Source: CAYOHP01 sp964403795 [NCBI: uncultured bacterium] (GTDB lineage: Bacteria > Muiribacteriota > UBA6191 > CAZXTJ01). Taken from it: a DNA stretch of 64,000 nt. Both the position numbers and the translations under genes were made by a program. The stretch lies in contig CAYOHP010000010.1 of assembly GCA_964403795.1 (NCBI GenBank), positions 1 to 64,000 on the forward strand, in the 5' to 3' direction. The notes under the pieces were generated by a model, which was not told the origin of the DNA, ran no database searches, and saw only the letters and a program-made list of their open reading frames with translations. Shown one piece after another: positions 34,904-44,200 of this stretch; positions within the stretch are counted from its first letter, which is position 1; each line of letters starts with the position of its first letter.

Positions 34904-36241
34904 GGACCCGGGAGGATCGTCGGCCCCGTACTCCTTGAGGCGGCGCCGCAGGGTCCCGAGCGAGATGCCCAGGGCGCGGGCGGCGGCAGTCTTGTTGCCC
35001 CCGGCCTCGGCGAGGGCGGAGAGGATCATGGCCTTCTCGGCGTCCTCGATCCGGGTGGGCGGCGGGGCGGGTCGGGGGGAGGTACCGGAGGCGCCGGGAG
35101 CTTCCGGCAGCAACAGGTGCTCCGCCTCCAGGGGACCGGGCGGGGCCAGGTAGCTGGCGCGCTCGAGCGCGTTGCGCAGGGCCCGCACGTTCCCGGGCCA
35201 GGGATGGGCGACCAGCGCGGCCTCGGCGCCGGGCGAGAGGGTCCGGCCGGGAGCCAGACGAGCCAGCAGGGTGCGGGCGATCCCGGGGATGTCCTCGGGA
35301 CGATCCCGCAGCGGAGGGAGGGTGAGGGTGACGACCGCCAGTCGATGGTAGAGGTCCTCCCGGAAGGTCCCCTCGCTCACCATGCGGGGCAGATCGCGGT
35401 GGGTGGCGGCCACCAGCCGGACGTCGACCGGGACGGGCTTGTCGGTACCGACCGCGACCACCTCACGGCTCTCCAGGACCCGAAGCAGACGGGGCTGGAG
35501 GTCCAGCGGAAGCTCGCCGATCTCGTCCAGGAACAGGGTGCCGCGGTCGGCCCTCCTGAGGGCCCCTTCGCGGGCCTCGGCGGCCCCCGTGAAGGCGCCC
35601 TTGGCGTGCCCGAAGAGATCCGACCGGATCAGCTCGGGATCGGCCGAGGCAGCGTCGAAGACCACCAGCGGCCCGGATCGACCCGAGAGTTCGTGGAGGG
35701 TCCGGGCGACGAGCTCCTTGCCGGTCCCCGACTCGCCCAGTACCAGGACGCTGGCGGGGGTGGGCCCGAGCGCCCGGAGCAGCGCGAAGACCTTCCGCAT
35801 GGCGGGACTCCCGCCCACCAGACTGCAGAGGCTCTCCTCCTCCGAGATCATCGCCCGGTGTTCGGCGGTCCGGCGTTCCACCCGGAGGCAGGTCCCGCCC
35901 AGCTCGACCTCGGTCCCCGGTTCGAGGTCGGCCTCGGTGATCCTGAGGCCCCGCACCCGGATGCCATTGGTCGACCCGCAATCCCGGATCACCAGCCGTC
36001 CCGGCAGGACCCGGACCTCGGCGTGGCGGCGCGAGACCGCCGGGTCGGTGAGCACCAGATCGGCCTCCCGGCCCGACCCGATCCGCACCACCGGGAGCTC
36101 GAAGCCCGCTTCCCGGCCCTGGTCGGGCCCCCGCACCACCACCAGGCGGATCCCCTCGATCGAGAGCTTCACGCCCCGCGGTCCGGCGTCGAGGCGCAAC
36201 GTCGCCGTCGGGTCCAGCGGGCTCGGGTCCTGGCGCGACAA
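34886..36241 (-). CDS. FHA-domain sigma-54-dependent transcriptional activator
   Basis: 451 residues. Residues 30-122 form an FHA phospho-threonine-binding domain (IGSGREADLVL, VSRRHAEV, STNGIRV). Residues 139-375 are the AAA+ sigma-54 activator module: Walker A GESGTGKE (169-176), the sigma-54 contact loop GAFTGA (215-220), Walker B LFLDE (236-240) and an R-finger region REDLYHRL. The C-terminus (about 405-445) is a Fis-type helix-turn-helix (NKTAAARALGISLGTLRRRL). TTG start with AGGGAGG 7 nt upstream. The FHA input implies control by Ser/Thr kinases, two of which are encoded nearby. Two adjacent sigma-54 promoters share an enhancer that is its best target candidate. Fully intact. Confidence 0.93.
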   Translation of the reverse strand: MSRQDPSPLDPTATLRLDAGPRGVKLSIEGIRLVVVRGPDQGREAGFELPVVRIGSGREADLVLTDPAVSRRHAEVRVLPGRLVIRDCGSTNGIRVRGLRITEADLEPGTEVELGGTCLRVERRTAEHRAMISEEESLCSLVGGSPAMRKVFALLRALGPTPASVLVLGESGTGKELVARTLHELSGRSGPLVVFDAASADPELIRSDLFGHAKGAFTGAAEAREGALRRADRGTLFLDEIGELPLDLQPRLLRVLESREVVAVGTDKPVPVDVRLVAATHRDLPRMVSEGTFREDLYHRLAVVTLTLPPLRDRPEDIPGIARTLLARLAPGRTLSPGAEAALVAHPWPGNVRALRNALERASYLAPPGPLEAEHLLLPEAPGASGTSPRPAPPPTRIEDAEKAMILSALAEAGGNKTAAARALGISLGTLRRRLKEYGADDPPGSPTAPT

Positions 36242-36313
36242 GCCGGTGCCTCCCTTCGGGGTCCCGGGTCAGGGTACCGGATCCGCGGTCGGCGACCTCT
36301 CCGGTGAGCCCGC

Positions 36314-37102
36314 CTACCCGGGCGGGGCCAAGAGCAGCGACAGATCGGTGAGCAGCCGGGCCATGGCCTCCGGATCGCTCGTCTCGTAGCTGCCCCGGAG
36401 CCCCGCCGCCCCGTCGACCAGGAAGACCCGGGTCGAGTGCATGAGCTCGGAGCCGCTCCCCAGGTAGAACCCTCGGGCCGCCAGCTTCGTCACCTCGAGC
36501 CGGCTCCCGGTGGCGAGCAGCCAGCGCTCCGGCACCCGGCCCTTGGTCTCGCCCCAGAGCCGTAGCGCCTCGGGCGTGTCCCGCTCGGGATCGACGCTCA
36601 CCGAGACCAAGAGCGCCCCCTCGGGGATGGCGTGCTGCAGCACCGCCACCGCGTCGGCCACCGCAGGACAGGTCCCGGCGCAGCGGGTGAACAGGAACGA
36701 CGCCACCCAGGGTCGTCCCGCCAGCCGGGCCAGGTCGAGCCGCGACCCGTCGCTCTCCACCAGCCGGAAATCCCCCACCCGGGCGTACCAGGGCACCGAC
36801 GGGGCGAGTGCCCCCGGCGGCGGGGACGAGGCCGAGGGGAACCGGACCAGCAGCTCGGGGTGGTCGTGCTCGTGGGCCGGACCCGCCGGCACTGGACGGG
36901 GCGAGTGCCGCTCCCTCACCTTGGCGGTCCAGAGCCCGAGCACCAGGGTTCCGAGGACCAGCACCAGCTTGAACAAGGCCGGCAGCTCCGGCAGGGGTGG
37001 GGAAGGCCGGGAGCCGTGCCCCGGGCCGGGCTCCACGGTCCCGGCGCGGCCCGCGTCGTTCGGCGAGGCCTGGGTCCCGGCGGCCGTCGACGGAGCGGAC
37101 AT
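36314..37102 (-). CDS. SCO1/SenC-type thioredoxin-fold protein
   Basis: 262 residues. Membrane anchor at residues about 45-65 (LFKLVLVLGTLVLGLWTAKV). The thioredoxin-like domain (residues 105-260) has the copper-binding CxxxC motif (FTRCAGTCP) and the conserved distal His (SELMHSTRVFLVD), both needed for delivery of copper to the CuA site of cytochrome oxidase or for thiol-disulfide duty. SVSVDPERDTPEAL is the usual SCO signature. No oxidase genes are nearby. It lies 72 nt after the activator's start on the same strand, and 60 nt before the next gene. Confidence 0.88.
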   Translation of the reverse strand: MSAPSTAAGTQASPNDAGRAGTVEPGPGHGSRPSPPLPELPALFKLVLVLGTLVLGLWTAKVRERHSPRPVPAGPAHEHDHPELLVRFPSASSPPPGALAPSVPWYARVGDFRLVESDGSRLDLARLAGRPWVASFLFTRCAGTCPAVADAVAVLQHAIPEGALLVSVSVDPERDTPEALRLWGETKGRVPERWLLATGSRLEVTKLAARGFYLGSGSELMHSTRVFLVDGAAGLRGSYETSDPEAMARLLTDLSLLLAPPG

Positions 37103-37162
37103 GGCGAGCGGTCTCCTCGGGGCAACGGCGTCCGGGCAGGGGCACCCGGACCGGCCCGGAGT

Positions 37163-37711
37163 CTACTCCTCGACGCCGGGGGCGAGCAGTTCCCCGACCC
37201 GGGCCTCGACCCAGCGGGCCTCGGCCTCGTGATGGAATCCGCCTACGATCCGCTGCTCCCCGCCGCCCCGGAGATGCGCCACCAGGTCGTAGCTGGAGCT
37301 GGCGATGCCTTGGCTTGGGGAGCTGGCGGCGTTCCGATGGGTCACGATCGTGCGCACCTCGAGGTGCTCGATCCTCCCGGGATCGAGGTCGAGCTTCCCC
37401 GGGAACGGAAGGGGCCCGTGCCGGACCGCCAGCTTGCCGGGGGCAAGGTCGATCTCGGTCGCTTCGATGCGGAGCAGGACTCCTACGTAGGCCGTGAACA
37501 GGGCGAAGAGTGCCGGGGGAACCGGGAGGAAGGCGACCACCGGGTGGTCGATCCCCGCGAAGAGCCGCCCGACGCCGAGGGTCACCGCCGCCAGGACCAG
37601 CGACATCCCCAGGGCGAGGAACCCGAACGGGCTCTTCCACTCGTGGACGAGCCGCGAACCCGAAGCGAGCGGGACGATCCGGAATCCGGGAGGAGGGAGG
37701 GAAGGATCCAT
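37163..37711 (-). CDS. Small membrane protein, PH-like
   Basis: 182 residues, ATG start. Two membrane helices (residues about 27-48 and 57-80: FGFLALGMSLVLAAVTLGVG and VVAFLPVPPALFALFTAYVGV) are followed by a soluble beta-rich region (ATEIDLAPGKLAVRHGPLPFPGKLDL ... containing RIEHLEV) similar in layout to bacterial PH-like membrane proteins, which bear two helices then a PH-fold strand set. The function is unknown. Confidence 0.65.
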   Translation of the reverse strand: MDPSLPPPGFRIVPLASGSRLVHEWKSPFGFLALGMSLVLAAVTLGVGRLFAGIDHPVVAFLPVPPALFALFTAYVGVLLRIEATEIDLAPGKLAVRHGPLPFPGKLDLDPGRIEHLEVRTIVTHRNAASSPSQGIASSSYDLVAHLRGGGEQRIVGGFHHEAEARWVEARVGELLAPGVEE

Positions 37712-37728
37712 GGGGGAAGAGGGTGGGA

Positions 37729-37804
37729 TGGCGATCCCGACAGGATTTGAACCTGTGGCCCTCAGCTCCGCAAGCTGATGCTCTATCCACTGAGCTACGG
37801 GATC
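37729..37804 (-). tRNA. tRNA-Arg, anticodon GCG
   Basis: The minus strand folds as a full cloverleaf. Acceptor GATCCCG (37804-37798) pairs with CGGGATC; the D arm is GCTC/GAGC with A20 present; the anticodon stem TCAGC/GCTGA closes the loop TTGCGGA, so the anticodon is GCG, reading the codon CGC; the T arm is ACAGG/CCTGT. The discriminator is G and CCA is encoded. Most bacteria read CGC with an inosine-modified ACG anticodon, so a GCG arginine tRNA is uncommon. Confidence 0.9.
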
Positions 37805-37828
37805 GCGAGGCTCCGGAGGAGCCCGGAA

Positions 37829-37857
37829 AGGCTATCACGCTGGAGGAGGGGGGGCAA
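37829..37857 (-). promoter_or_regulatory. Candidate promoter for the tRNA gene
   Basis: On the minus strand, TTGCCC (37857-37852) and TAGCCT (37834-37829) are separated by 17 nt, and the tRNA begins 25 nt further on. Only a moderate match to the housekeeping consensus. Confidence 0.35.
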
Positions 37858-37899
37858 GGAGGGGCGGGCTAGACTTGGAAGGACGGGAGGGTCGTCCGC

Positions 37900-38145
37900 A
37901 TGGCAGAGGCGGCCTGGTGGAAGGATGCGTCCGATCGCGAGAGCGTCGCCCAGGACGTTGCCAAGGCTCGGGGCATGACCGCCGCCGACCACGACCGCAT
38001 CCTCTGCGAACTCTGTGAGACGGCCGCCGAGTTCGTCTCCCAGCACCCCGATCCCCGCCGGACCCTCGCCTGGCAGGATCCGGTCCCGGCCTCGACCCGA
38101 CGGCTCCTGGCGGAGGCCCGGGCGAGGTTCCGCCGTGGAGGCTGA
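37900..38145 (+). CDS. Small hypothetical protein
   Basis: 81 residues, ATG behind GGGAGG. Acidic and helical, with CELCETAAEF and the phrase HPDPRRTLAWQDPVP, then a basic tail. No membrane segment. It overlaps the next gene by 11 nt, so the two are co-expressed. The pairing of a small acidic protein with a short nucleotidyltransferase-related one recalls toxin-antitoxin modules, but no antitoxin fold can be claimed. Confidence 0.6.
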   Translation: MAEAAWWKDASDRESVAQDVAKARGMTAADHDRILCELCETAAEFVSQHPDPRRTLAWQDPVPASTRRLLAEARARFRRGG

Positions 38146-38407
38146 GAGCCCGGCGGCGACCAGGGTCCGGACCGCGACCCTGGAGGGACGGCCCATCCGG
38201 GTCCTCTCCCCGGAGGATCTGGCGGTCTTCAAGCTGCTGTTCTTCCGAGGCAAGGACGTGGTCGACCTCGAGCGCCTGGTGGCCTTCCTCGGGCCGGAAC
38301 TCGACCATGGATACGTACGCAGCTGGGTCTCCGGGATGGTCGGCGAGGACGACGAGCGGATCGCTTGCTGGGATCGCATGGTCGAGGAGTTCGGCCGCTC
38401 CCGATAG
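38135..38407 (+). CDS. C-terminal part of a nucleotidyltransferase-like protein
   Basis: 90 residues, GTG start inside the end of the preceding gene. VLSPEDLAVFKLLFFRGKDVVDLERLV (residues about 20-46) and SGMVGEDDERIACW match the C-terminal half of small bacterial nucleotidyltransferase-like proteins of the AbiEii/MNT type, in which this part follows a GS-x10-DxD catalytic half. That catalytic half is missing, so this is either a truncated relic or a stand-alone accessory piece. Intact reading frame and a tight overlap with its partner argue for retained function. Confidence 0.55.
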   Translation: MEAESPAATRVRTATLEGRPIRVLSPEDLAVFKLLFFRGKDVVDLERLVAFLGPELDHGYVRSWVSGMVGEDDERIACWDRMVEEFGRSR

Positions 38408-38409
38408 GC

Positions 38410-40407
38410 TCAGCGACAGGCGGTGGGCAGCGCCGCGGCGGCGAGCTCGGGGGCCTTGCGGTACCACTGGCAGGCGAGGGTGAGGTCGGGCTTGCCGTCG
38501 GCGGTCCCGATCCCGGAGGCGACCAGGTTGGCGTAGTGGAGGGCGGCCTCCCTGAGCCCCAGGCGGAAGGCCCGGTCGTAGTGTCCCCGGAAGCAGGTCC
38601 GCTGGGCCTCCTCCATGGGTTTCGGTTCGAGGTCGGGGATGTGGAGATCGCCGTCGTAGAGCTGGGTCTCGGCGATCGCCAGGCGGGCTTCCGGGGTCTG
38701 GAGCGCGGCCCCGGCGGCCTCCCAGAGCGGGCGGGCCTCCGAGGCCTGGGAACTGGCGGCGGCCGAATCCAGCACCAGCTCCGAGAGTCCGGTGATCCGT
38801 CTGCGGGCCCTCGGGTTCCCCAGGGCGATCGAGGTGAGCAGGTCCTCGAGTCCCCCGAAGACGTCCTGGGGCAGGCCTCTCCCCGTGATCTTGGCGTGTC
38901 CCAGGGTCTCGAAGCCGTAGGGATTGAAGCAGGCCGCAGCCCGATCGGCCCACGCCACAGCCTTGGCCGGGTCGAGCGGGACCGATTTCCCGTACTCGTA
39001 GGCCCAGGCGAGCCAGGCCATGGCCTGCTTCGAGCCTGCCTCCGCCGCGGTCTCGATGGCGACCCGCGGATCCCCGAGGTCTCCGGCCTCGAGCTTGCCC
39101 TTCTGGACCAGCCGGGCCAGGTCGTAGCGGGCCCGGGGCAGACCGAGCCGCGCCAGTTCCCGGAGCCAGGCCTCACCGGTCCGGCGCGGGTTCGAGAACT
39201 CGCCGAGGATCCAGTTCTCGGCCTGGTCATGCACCCACGAAGTGGTGCCGGTCAGGGCGCGCTGTACCCGGAACCAGGCGATCCAGCGCGCCTCGACGTC
39301 GTGCTCCTTGGCCACTTCGATCTGCTGGGTCCAGGTCTCGCTCCAATCGGGCAAGGCCTCCAGCAGGCGGGTGGCGGCCAGGGTCCTCTCGTCCCTGGCC
39401 GCGAGCCGACCGGGATCGTCGGCGGCGGGGACATAGCGATGAGCCGTGGGGAGGAGGGTCTCCAGGGTGGCCGGTGCCCCGGGCCTTCGAGGAGCCTGCC
39501 GGGCGAAGGCCAGCATCTGCTGGTCATCGCCTCCCCACCGGGTGAGCAGGGAGAAGAGCCGCGCCTCGTGGATCGCCAGGGAGCCGGGGATCGCCTGCCA
39601 GGCGCGCTCCCAGGTGGCCTCTCGCGCTCCCCGGTCGCCGATCTGCATCTCGAGCGCCATGAGGGATGCCCACGCTTCCGCGATCCCGGGGTCGCGCCCC
39701 AGCGCCGCCGACAGGTCGCGGCGGGCGATCTCGCCGTGGAAGGCCATCGCCTCCTGCTGTCCCGGGCGGAGATAGCGCGCATAGAGATTGCCCCGCGCCT
39801 CGGACAGCATCTCCTTGTGGTAGATGCCCGACACCGCCAGGGCGAAGGCCGAATCGGGGTGGGCATGTCTCCAGGCTGCGAGGGCTTCCTCGAGGCCGCC
39901 GACGCCGGACACGGCCCGGGCGAGAAGGTCGAAGCGGGAGCCTCCCCGGGTCGCCGGCTGCCGCCGGGCGTCGGCGGCCACCGATTCCGCGACCTCGAAG
40001 CGTCGGGTCCGCAGGGCCGAGAGGAAGGCCAGGAACAGGTCCCGGTTCGGGTCCGGAGGGAGCGGGAGGAGGACAGAGAAGCTAGGCTGGCCGCGCCTGG
40101 CGAAGGCGCGATCCACTGCCGCCTTCCACAGGGGGAAGGCCGGCTGGGGGCGGTGGGCGACCGGTTCCGGACTCCTGGCCCGCCGGGGGTCCCATCCCAG
40201 GTAGGTCGCGGCCCTGGGGCGCGGGTACCAGCCAGCCAGCCGGACCGCGACGGGGGCCCAGGCACCGCATGCCTCCGGGGGGTTGGCGGACAGGTACTCG
40301 GTGAGCGCGATCCCATCCTTCCCCTGCAGATCGCTCCGCATCGTGACCTCGCGCATGCTTGCGAGGCCCGCGAACACGCCGAGGCCGACCGCCACCCAGC
40401 GGCTCAT
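38410..40407 (-). CDS. Exported Sel1-repeat protein
   Basis: 665 residues. An N-terminal hydrophobic stretch (residues 4-18, WVAVGLGVFAGLASM) may be a signal anchor. The N-terminal two thirds are helical and rich in Ala/Arg/Trp. Residues about 450-570 hold three or four Sel1-like repeats (ARYDLARLVQKG, QAMAWLAWAYEYGKSVPLD, GRGLPQD), which mediate protein binding. ATG start overlaps the stop of the RING-finger gene by 4 nt (ATGA), so the two are coupled. Convergent with the small nucleotidyltransferase-like gene, leaving 2 nt between stops. Confidence 0.72.
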   Translation of the reverse strand: MSRWVAVGLGVFAGLASMREVTMRSDLQGKDGIALTEYLSANPPEACGAWAPVAVRLAGWYPRPRAATYLGWDPRRARSPEPVAHRPQPAFPLWKAAVDRAFARRGQPSFSVLLPLPPDPNRDLFLAFLSALRTRRFEVAESVAADARRQPATRGGSRFDLLARAVSGVGGLEEALAAWRHAHPDSAFALAVSGIYHKEMLSEARGNLYARYLRPGQQEAMAFHGEIARRDLSAALGRDPGIAEAWASLMALEMQIGDRGAREATWERAWQAIPGSLAIHEARLFSLLTRWGGDDQQMLAFARQAPRRPGAPATLETLLPTAHRYVPAADDPGRLAARDERTLAATRLLEALPDWSETWTQQIEVAKEHDVEARWIAWFRVQRALTGTTSWVHDQAENWILGEFSNPRRTGEAWLRELARLGLPRARYDLARLVQKGKLEAGDLGDPRVAIETAAEAGSKQAMAWLAWAYEYGKSVPLDPAKAVAWADRAAACFNPYGFETLGHAKITGRGLPQDVFGGLEDLLTSIALGNPRARRRITGLSELVLDSAAASSQASEARPLWEAAGAALQTPEARLAIAETQLYDGDLHIPDLEPKPMEEAQRTCFRGHYDRAFRLGLREAALHYANLVASGIGTADGKPDLTLACQWYRKAPELAAAALPTACR

Positions 40408-41147
40408 GGTGCGTCCTCCGGAGCCGGCTTCTTCGCCGGGGCGGCGCGGGCTTCGCTGGCGTCGAGGCGGTGGAGCCAGACCCGGCTGGCCCCGCTGATC
40501 CGGGAGAGCGCCAGCGCCACCGGGTAGAAGATCACCAGGGACCAGACTGCGGCCCCCTTGAGGAAGGGCGTCAGGAAGCGCCACTGCCAGTGGATCCCGA
40601 GCGGATCGGTGATCAGGGAGTCGAAGAGGATCCCGATCGGGATCAGCATGCCGGTGACGGCGGTCAGCTCCCAGGGCGACAAGGAGAGCGGGGTCCCCTG
40701 GCGCTCGGCAAGGGCCCGCCGGAGGCGTCGATCGCCCTGCTCGGTGGAGGCTGCCAGGGCGGCCTTCCACTCCGGGTGGAAGCGGAGCGCCAGCCCGAGG
40801 AGCAGCCCCGCCACCAGGATCAGCGCTCCCAGACCGAGCACCGCCAGGCCCGAGCGGACCGGCAGGAGGCGAGGGTTGGCCAGGGTGGCGAGGAGCGCGA
40901 TCGAGGTCGGCAACCCGAAGAACACGAGCGTGGTTCCGAGGGTGATCGCCTGGGCCTGGAGCGACGCCAGGCGGTAGGCCATGGGCCAGCCCGAGAGGTC
41001 GCTCGCTCCCTGGTCGGCGCAGGCGAAGATGGCGCAGCCGGGCACGTACTCCCAGCAGTCGGGGTGGTGCGGGGTCTGGCAGCGCGGGCAGACCCGGACC
41101 TCGCCCCCGGGCGCCTCCCCGCAGACCGGACACTTCGCCCCCGCCAT
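40404..41147 (-). CDS. Membrane protein with a prokaryotic RING-finger domain
   Basis: 247 residues. Residues 5-42 are a cysteine/histidine zinc-binding module (CPVCGEAP...VCPRCQTPHHPDCW...GCAIFAC) of the prokaryotic RING finger family 1 type. It is followed by four hydrophobic segments (about residues 65-85, 95-120, 165-185, 200-225). RING domains in bacteria are linked to protein-protein contacts and possibly ubiquitin-like conjugation, which has not been shown for this group. Start chosen at the ATG 12 codons downstream of an in-frame TTG, because the zinc module begins there and AGGA lies close by. Confidence 0.75.
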   Translation of the reverse strand: MAGAKCPVCGEAPGGEVRVCPRCQTPHHPDCWEYVPGCAIFACADQGASDLSGWPMAYRLASLQAQAITLGTTLVFFGLPTSIALLATLANPRLLPVRSGLAVLGLGALILVAGLLLGLALRFHPEWKAALAASTEQGDRRLRRALAERQGTPLSLSPWELTAVTGMLIPIGILFDSLITDPLGIHWQWRFLTPFLKGAAVWSLVIFYPVALALSRISGASRVWLHRLDASEARAAPAKKPAPEDAP

Positions 41148-41260
41148 GTCCTGGAAGGTACTCGGGCACTTGCCCGCCACCAAGCGATCGGCGGCGGGGC
41201 CGGGTCGGGGCCGGTGCGTGCCCTGCTCATGCGGCGCATCGGCGGCGAAGCGGGATGCGC

Positions 41261-41266
41261 TAGGGT
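41261..41266 (+). promoter_or_regulatory. Candidate leaderless -10 box (TAGGGT)
   Basis: TAGGGT ends 6 nt before the ATG at 41273 and no Shine-Dalgarno is present between them. Confidence 0.35.
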
Positions 41267-41272
41267 CCGACC

Positions 41273-44200
41273 ATGGATCCGTCGTCCCCGCTCCCCGATC
41301 CGGTCCGGCTCGTCGAGGAGAGTCTGTCGCGGTTCCCCCCTGGACGCCCCGCCCTGGTCCACCGGGACCGGCGGGAGGACACGAGGGTCTCCGCCGAGGA
41401 CCTGCTCCGGCGGATCCGGGCCACCGCGGTGTCGCTGCGCCAGGGTGCGGAGCCCGGCGATCGGGTGGTGCTCGCGCTCCCGCCCGGCCCCGACTTCGTG
41501 GCGGGGTTCCTGGGGGCCTGGTTCGCGGGCCTGACCCCGGTGCCGGCTCCGCCTCCCGGTGGTGCGGCCCGCCGGGCGGCCCGCGACCGGCTCGCGGCGC
41601 TGGTGGCCGACTGTCGGCCGCGGCGGGTGCTCGAGGTCCTCGACGAGCCGCCCGAGGGTGCCGAGGCTGTCTGGGTGCGACCCTCGCAGGTTGCCGATGC
41701 CCTGGCCCTGGTGCAGTACACCTCGGGCTCCACCGGTCGTCCCCGCGGGGTCTTGGTGCGGTCGAGTTCGCTGGTCGCCAACCTGCTCCAGATGCAGGAA
41801 CAGCTGGTTCCCGGGGTGGCCGGGCCGGGAGTGAGCTGGACCCCGCCGTACCACGACATGGGACTGGTGGTCGGGATCCTCTTGCCCCTGGTGCTCGGCG
41901 AGACCGCGGTGCTGATGGCGCCCGAGCGGTTCCTGGAGCGGCCCATCATGTGGCTCCGGGCGATCCACGACCACCGGGCCGGCTTCTCGGCCGCGCCCGA
42001 CTCGGCCTACCGGATGGCGGTGGCCCGCACCGCGCCCGAGGAGCGGGCGGGCCTCGACCTCTCCAGCTGGAAGTTCGCCTTGAACGGCGCCGAGCCGGTC
42101 CGGGCCGAGACCCTCGAACGGTTCTCGGCCGCTTTCGCTCCCCACGGATTCGCCCCGGAGGCGTTCCGCCCCTCCTGGGGGCTGGCCGAGGCCACGGTCT
42201 ATGCCAGCGGGGGAGGCCGGGTCGGTCCCCTGGTGGCGGGCTTCGATCCGGTGGCCCTGGAGCGCGGCCGGGTGATCCCCCAGGACCTAGGGGGCGCGGT
42301 CCGCCTGGTCTCCTCGGGGCGGCCCGCACCCGGCTCGGCGGTCCTGGTGGTCGAGCCGGGCGGGGATCGGGTCCGGGAGGAAGGCCGGGTAGGCGAACTC
42401 TGGCTCTCCGGTCCCCAGACGACCCGCGGGTACTTCGGGGCTGCCGAGGGGGACGCGGGCGCCGGATCCTGCGAAGGAGGGATGCGGATCGGGATGGTGC
42501 CGTCCGGGCCGGGCTCGGAGGCGGGCCCTCCCGGGGAGCGCTTCCTCGCCACCGGCGACCTCGGCTTCGTGCACCAGGGCGAGGTCTTCGTGACGGGACG
42601 CCACAAGGACCTGATCGTCCACCGGGGCCGGAACATCCTGCCCCACGACCTCGAGGCCCGGGCCGAGGCTTCCCATGCCGCGGTGCGTCAGGGCTCGGCC
42701 ATGGCCTTCGCGGTGCCCGGGGAGGACACCGACGACGCGGTGGTGGCGGTGGCCCTGGCACCCGGGTCCGAGGGTCTCGATCCCCAGGAACCGCTGGCCG
42801 CCATCCGGCGGGCGGCCAGCCGCGACCTCGATCTCCCGCTGGCCTCGGTGCTGCTGCTCCGGCCCGGCGACCTCCCCCGTACCTCGAGCGGCAAGCCCAT
42901 GCGGGCGGAACTCAGGACCCGGTTCCTCGCCGGCGGGCTCGAACCCCTGGCCCGTCTCGAACGGGGTGCACCCGGGCCCGCCGGGCAGGCCGCCCCGGGG
43001 GAGCGGGTGGCGGAGCTGGTCGAGCTCCTGACCCGGCTCTTCGCCAAGGCCCTGGACGCGGAGCGGGTGGGACCGGGCGAGGACTTCTTCGACCGGGGCG
43101 GCGACTCGCTGCGGGCGGCCCTGCTGGTGGCCGACGTGCGCGAGAGCCTGGAGCTGTCCATCCCCATCGACACCCTGTTCGCGAACCCGACTCCCGAGAC
43201 CTTCGCCTCCGCCTTGATCGAGGCCATGGGGCGAGCGGGTTCGGCGGCGACCGCTCCCCGCCGGGCACCCGGCCCTTCGGGCCACCTGCTCTACGGCCAC
43301 ATGGCCGACTGGGAGGAGGATCCGCTGGGCTTCCTGACGCGGGCCTTCGAGACCTACGGCGACCTGGTGCACCTCGACTTCGGGGGCATCCCGGTGCTCC
43401 TGGTGGGTTCCCCGGACGGGATCCAGCACGTCCTCCACACCCGGGCCCGCCGCTACCGGCGGGAGACCGGGGCCTGGCAGCGGTTCCGGCGCCTGGCCGG
43501 GCGCGGGCTGCTGTCGTCGGACGGCGCCCCCTGGGCGGTGCACCGGAGGACCATGAATCCCTGGTTCCTGCCCCATGCCCTCGCCGGGGTCCCTGCGCTC
43601 GCCCGGGCCCGGACCGAGGCATGGCTGGCGCAGGCCCGGGGCGGCGAGCTGGTCGTGCCGGAGTTGCTCGAGGCATTCTTCGCGGTCATGGTCGAGGTCG
43701 CCGCGGCGGCCTTCTTCGGGCTCGAGCTCGGGGACTCCGCCCGCGCCCTCTCGGCGGCCATGCTGGCCGCCCAGCGGAGCCTGGGGACCGACCTGGTCTC
43801 GGTGGAGTCCGGCGGCGGGGTGCGGTTGCAGCCGGGCGTGTCTCCCGAGCTCGAGGCGGCCCTGGTCAGGGTGAGGGGCCTGATGGATCCCCTGGGTGAG
43901 GAGCTGGTGGCCCGGCCCCGTCCCGGCCTGGCGGCTGCCCTGGCGGCCCTGGACGAGCCGCCCGAGCGATTCCGCGACGAACTCGTCACGGTGCTCTTCA
44001 CCGCCGGGGGAGGACCGGCGAGCGCGCTCACCTGGGCGGTGGCCGAACTGGTGGCGGAGCGGAACCCGGGGGAAGGCTGTCGGGAGGCCATCCTCCCCGC
44101 GGGGCGCGAGGGGACCATGGCGGTGCTCCGGGAGGCGATGCGGCTGCATCCCCCGGTGGCGGTGGCGGCCCGGGCCGCGGCCGAGGCCGACGAGATCGGA

